From assembly GCA_023135255.1 (NCBI GenBank), contig JAGLTN010000423.1, forward strand, positions 1-6,048: a stretch of 6,048 bases of DNA. Reading direction: 5' to 3'. Position numbers and translations under genes: made by a program. The notes under the pieces were generated by a model. The model did no database searches. It was given only the letters and a program-made list of their open reading frames with translations, and was not told the DNA's origin. Below are positions 6,022-6,048 of this stretch, one piece after another. Origin of the DNA: Planctomycetota bacterium (GTDB lineage Bacteria > Planctomycetota > Phycisphaerae > Sedimentisphaerales > Anaerobacaceae). Within the stretch, counting starts at the first letter, position 1. The number at the start of each line of letters is the position of its first letter.

Positions 6022-6048
6022 AGGGGTAGTAAATTTCCGCGAATAAAT
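6013..6048 (+). repeat. Imperfect direct repeat, copy B, reaching the window edge
   Basis: Second copy of the 36-base element, 225 bases to the right of copy A in the same orientation. It may extend beyond the window. Its left part forms the right arm of the stem-loop at 5985-6021 and contains a near-palindromic CCCTTAGGGG. Confidence 0.6.

Noticed and set aside
5788..6048. Repeats flanking a tRNA read as attachment sites of an integrated element
   Set aside because: Integrase sites normally include the tRNA 3' end. Here copy A lies 18 bases beyond it, and the 189 bases between the copies contain only the tRNA and no integrase.

Overview
The window looks like chromosomal DNA from a free-living bacterium, with ordinary bacterial housekeeping genes, close matches to sigma70-type promoters and AT-rich intergenic stretches. 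The serine acetyltransferase (long form with the IDHGTG and KRHPT hallmarks), the Rrf2 regulator and the glycosyltransferase-toroid fusion together recall Planctomycetota or a neighbouring phylum. That placement rests on remembered family features and is only a moderate-to-low confidence guess.

Left part, minus strand (1-2251): a compact three-gene cysteine unit, read right to left. An Rrf2-family regulator with four clustered cysteines starts at a TTG codon behind a strong AGGAG. Twelve bases later comes cysK (O-acetylserine sulfhydrylase), and 33 bases later a serine O-acetyltransferase that runs off the left edge of the window. The two enzymes are the consecutive steps serine -> O-acetylserine -> cysteine. 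The regulator in front is placed where a sensor of cysteine, sulfide or Fe-S status would sit, as IscR and CymR do elsewhere.

Middle (2252-2517): a 266-base divergent intergenic region. It holds a candidate promoter and a small inverted repeat for the cysteine operon, a striking set of long A-tracts, and a good TTGACA-17-TACGAT promoter facing right. That promoter leads to a 783-residue protein (2518-4869) joining an N-terminal GT4-type, GT-B-fold glycosyltransferase to a C-terminal alpha/alpha-toroid domain resembling six-hairpin glycosidases. Its substrate cannot be read from the sequence.

Right part (4870-6048): a TTGGCA-17-TATAAT promoter precedes an exodeoxyribonuclease III/AP endonuclease gene with all expected catalytic residues. 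A tRNA-Gln(CUG) gene follows on the minus strand. It is bracketed by two imperfect 36-base direct repeats, one overlapping the end of the exonuclease gene and one at the window edge. The second repeat is partly contained in a 37-base stem-loop. These repeats are the least explained structure here. No CRISPR array, insertion sequence, phage gene or clearly novel multi-gene system was seen.
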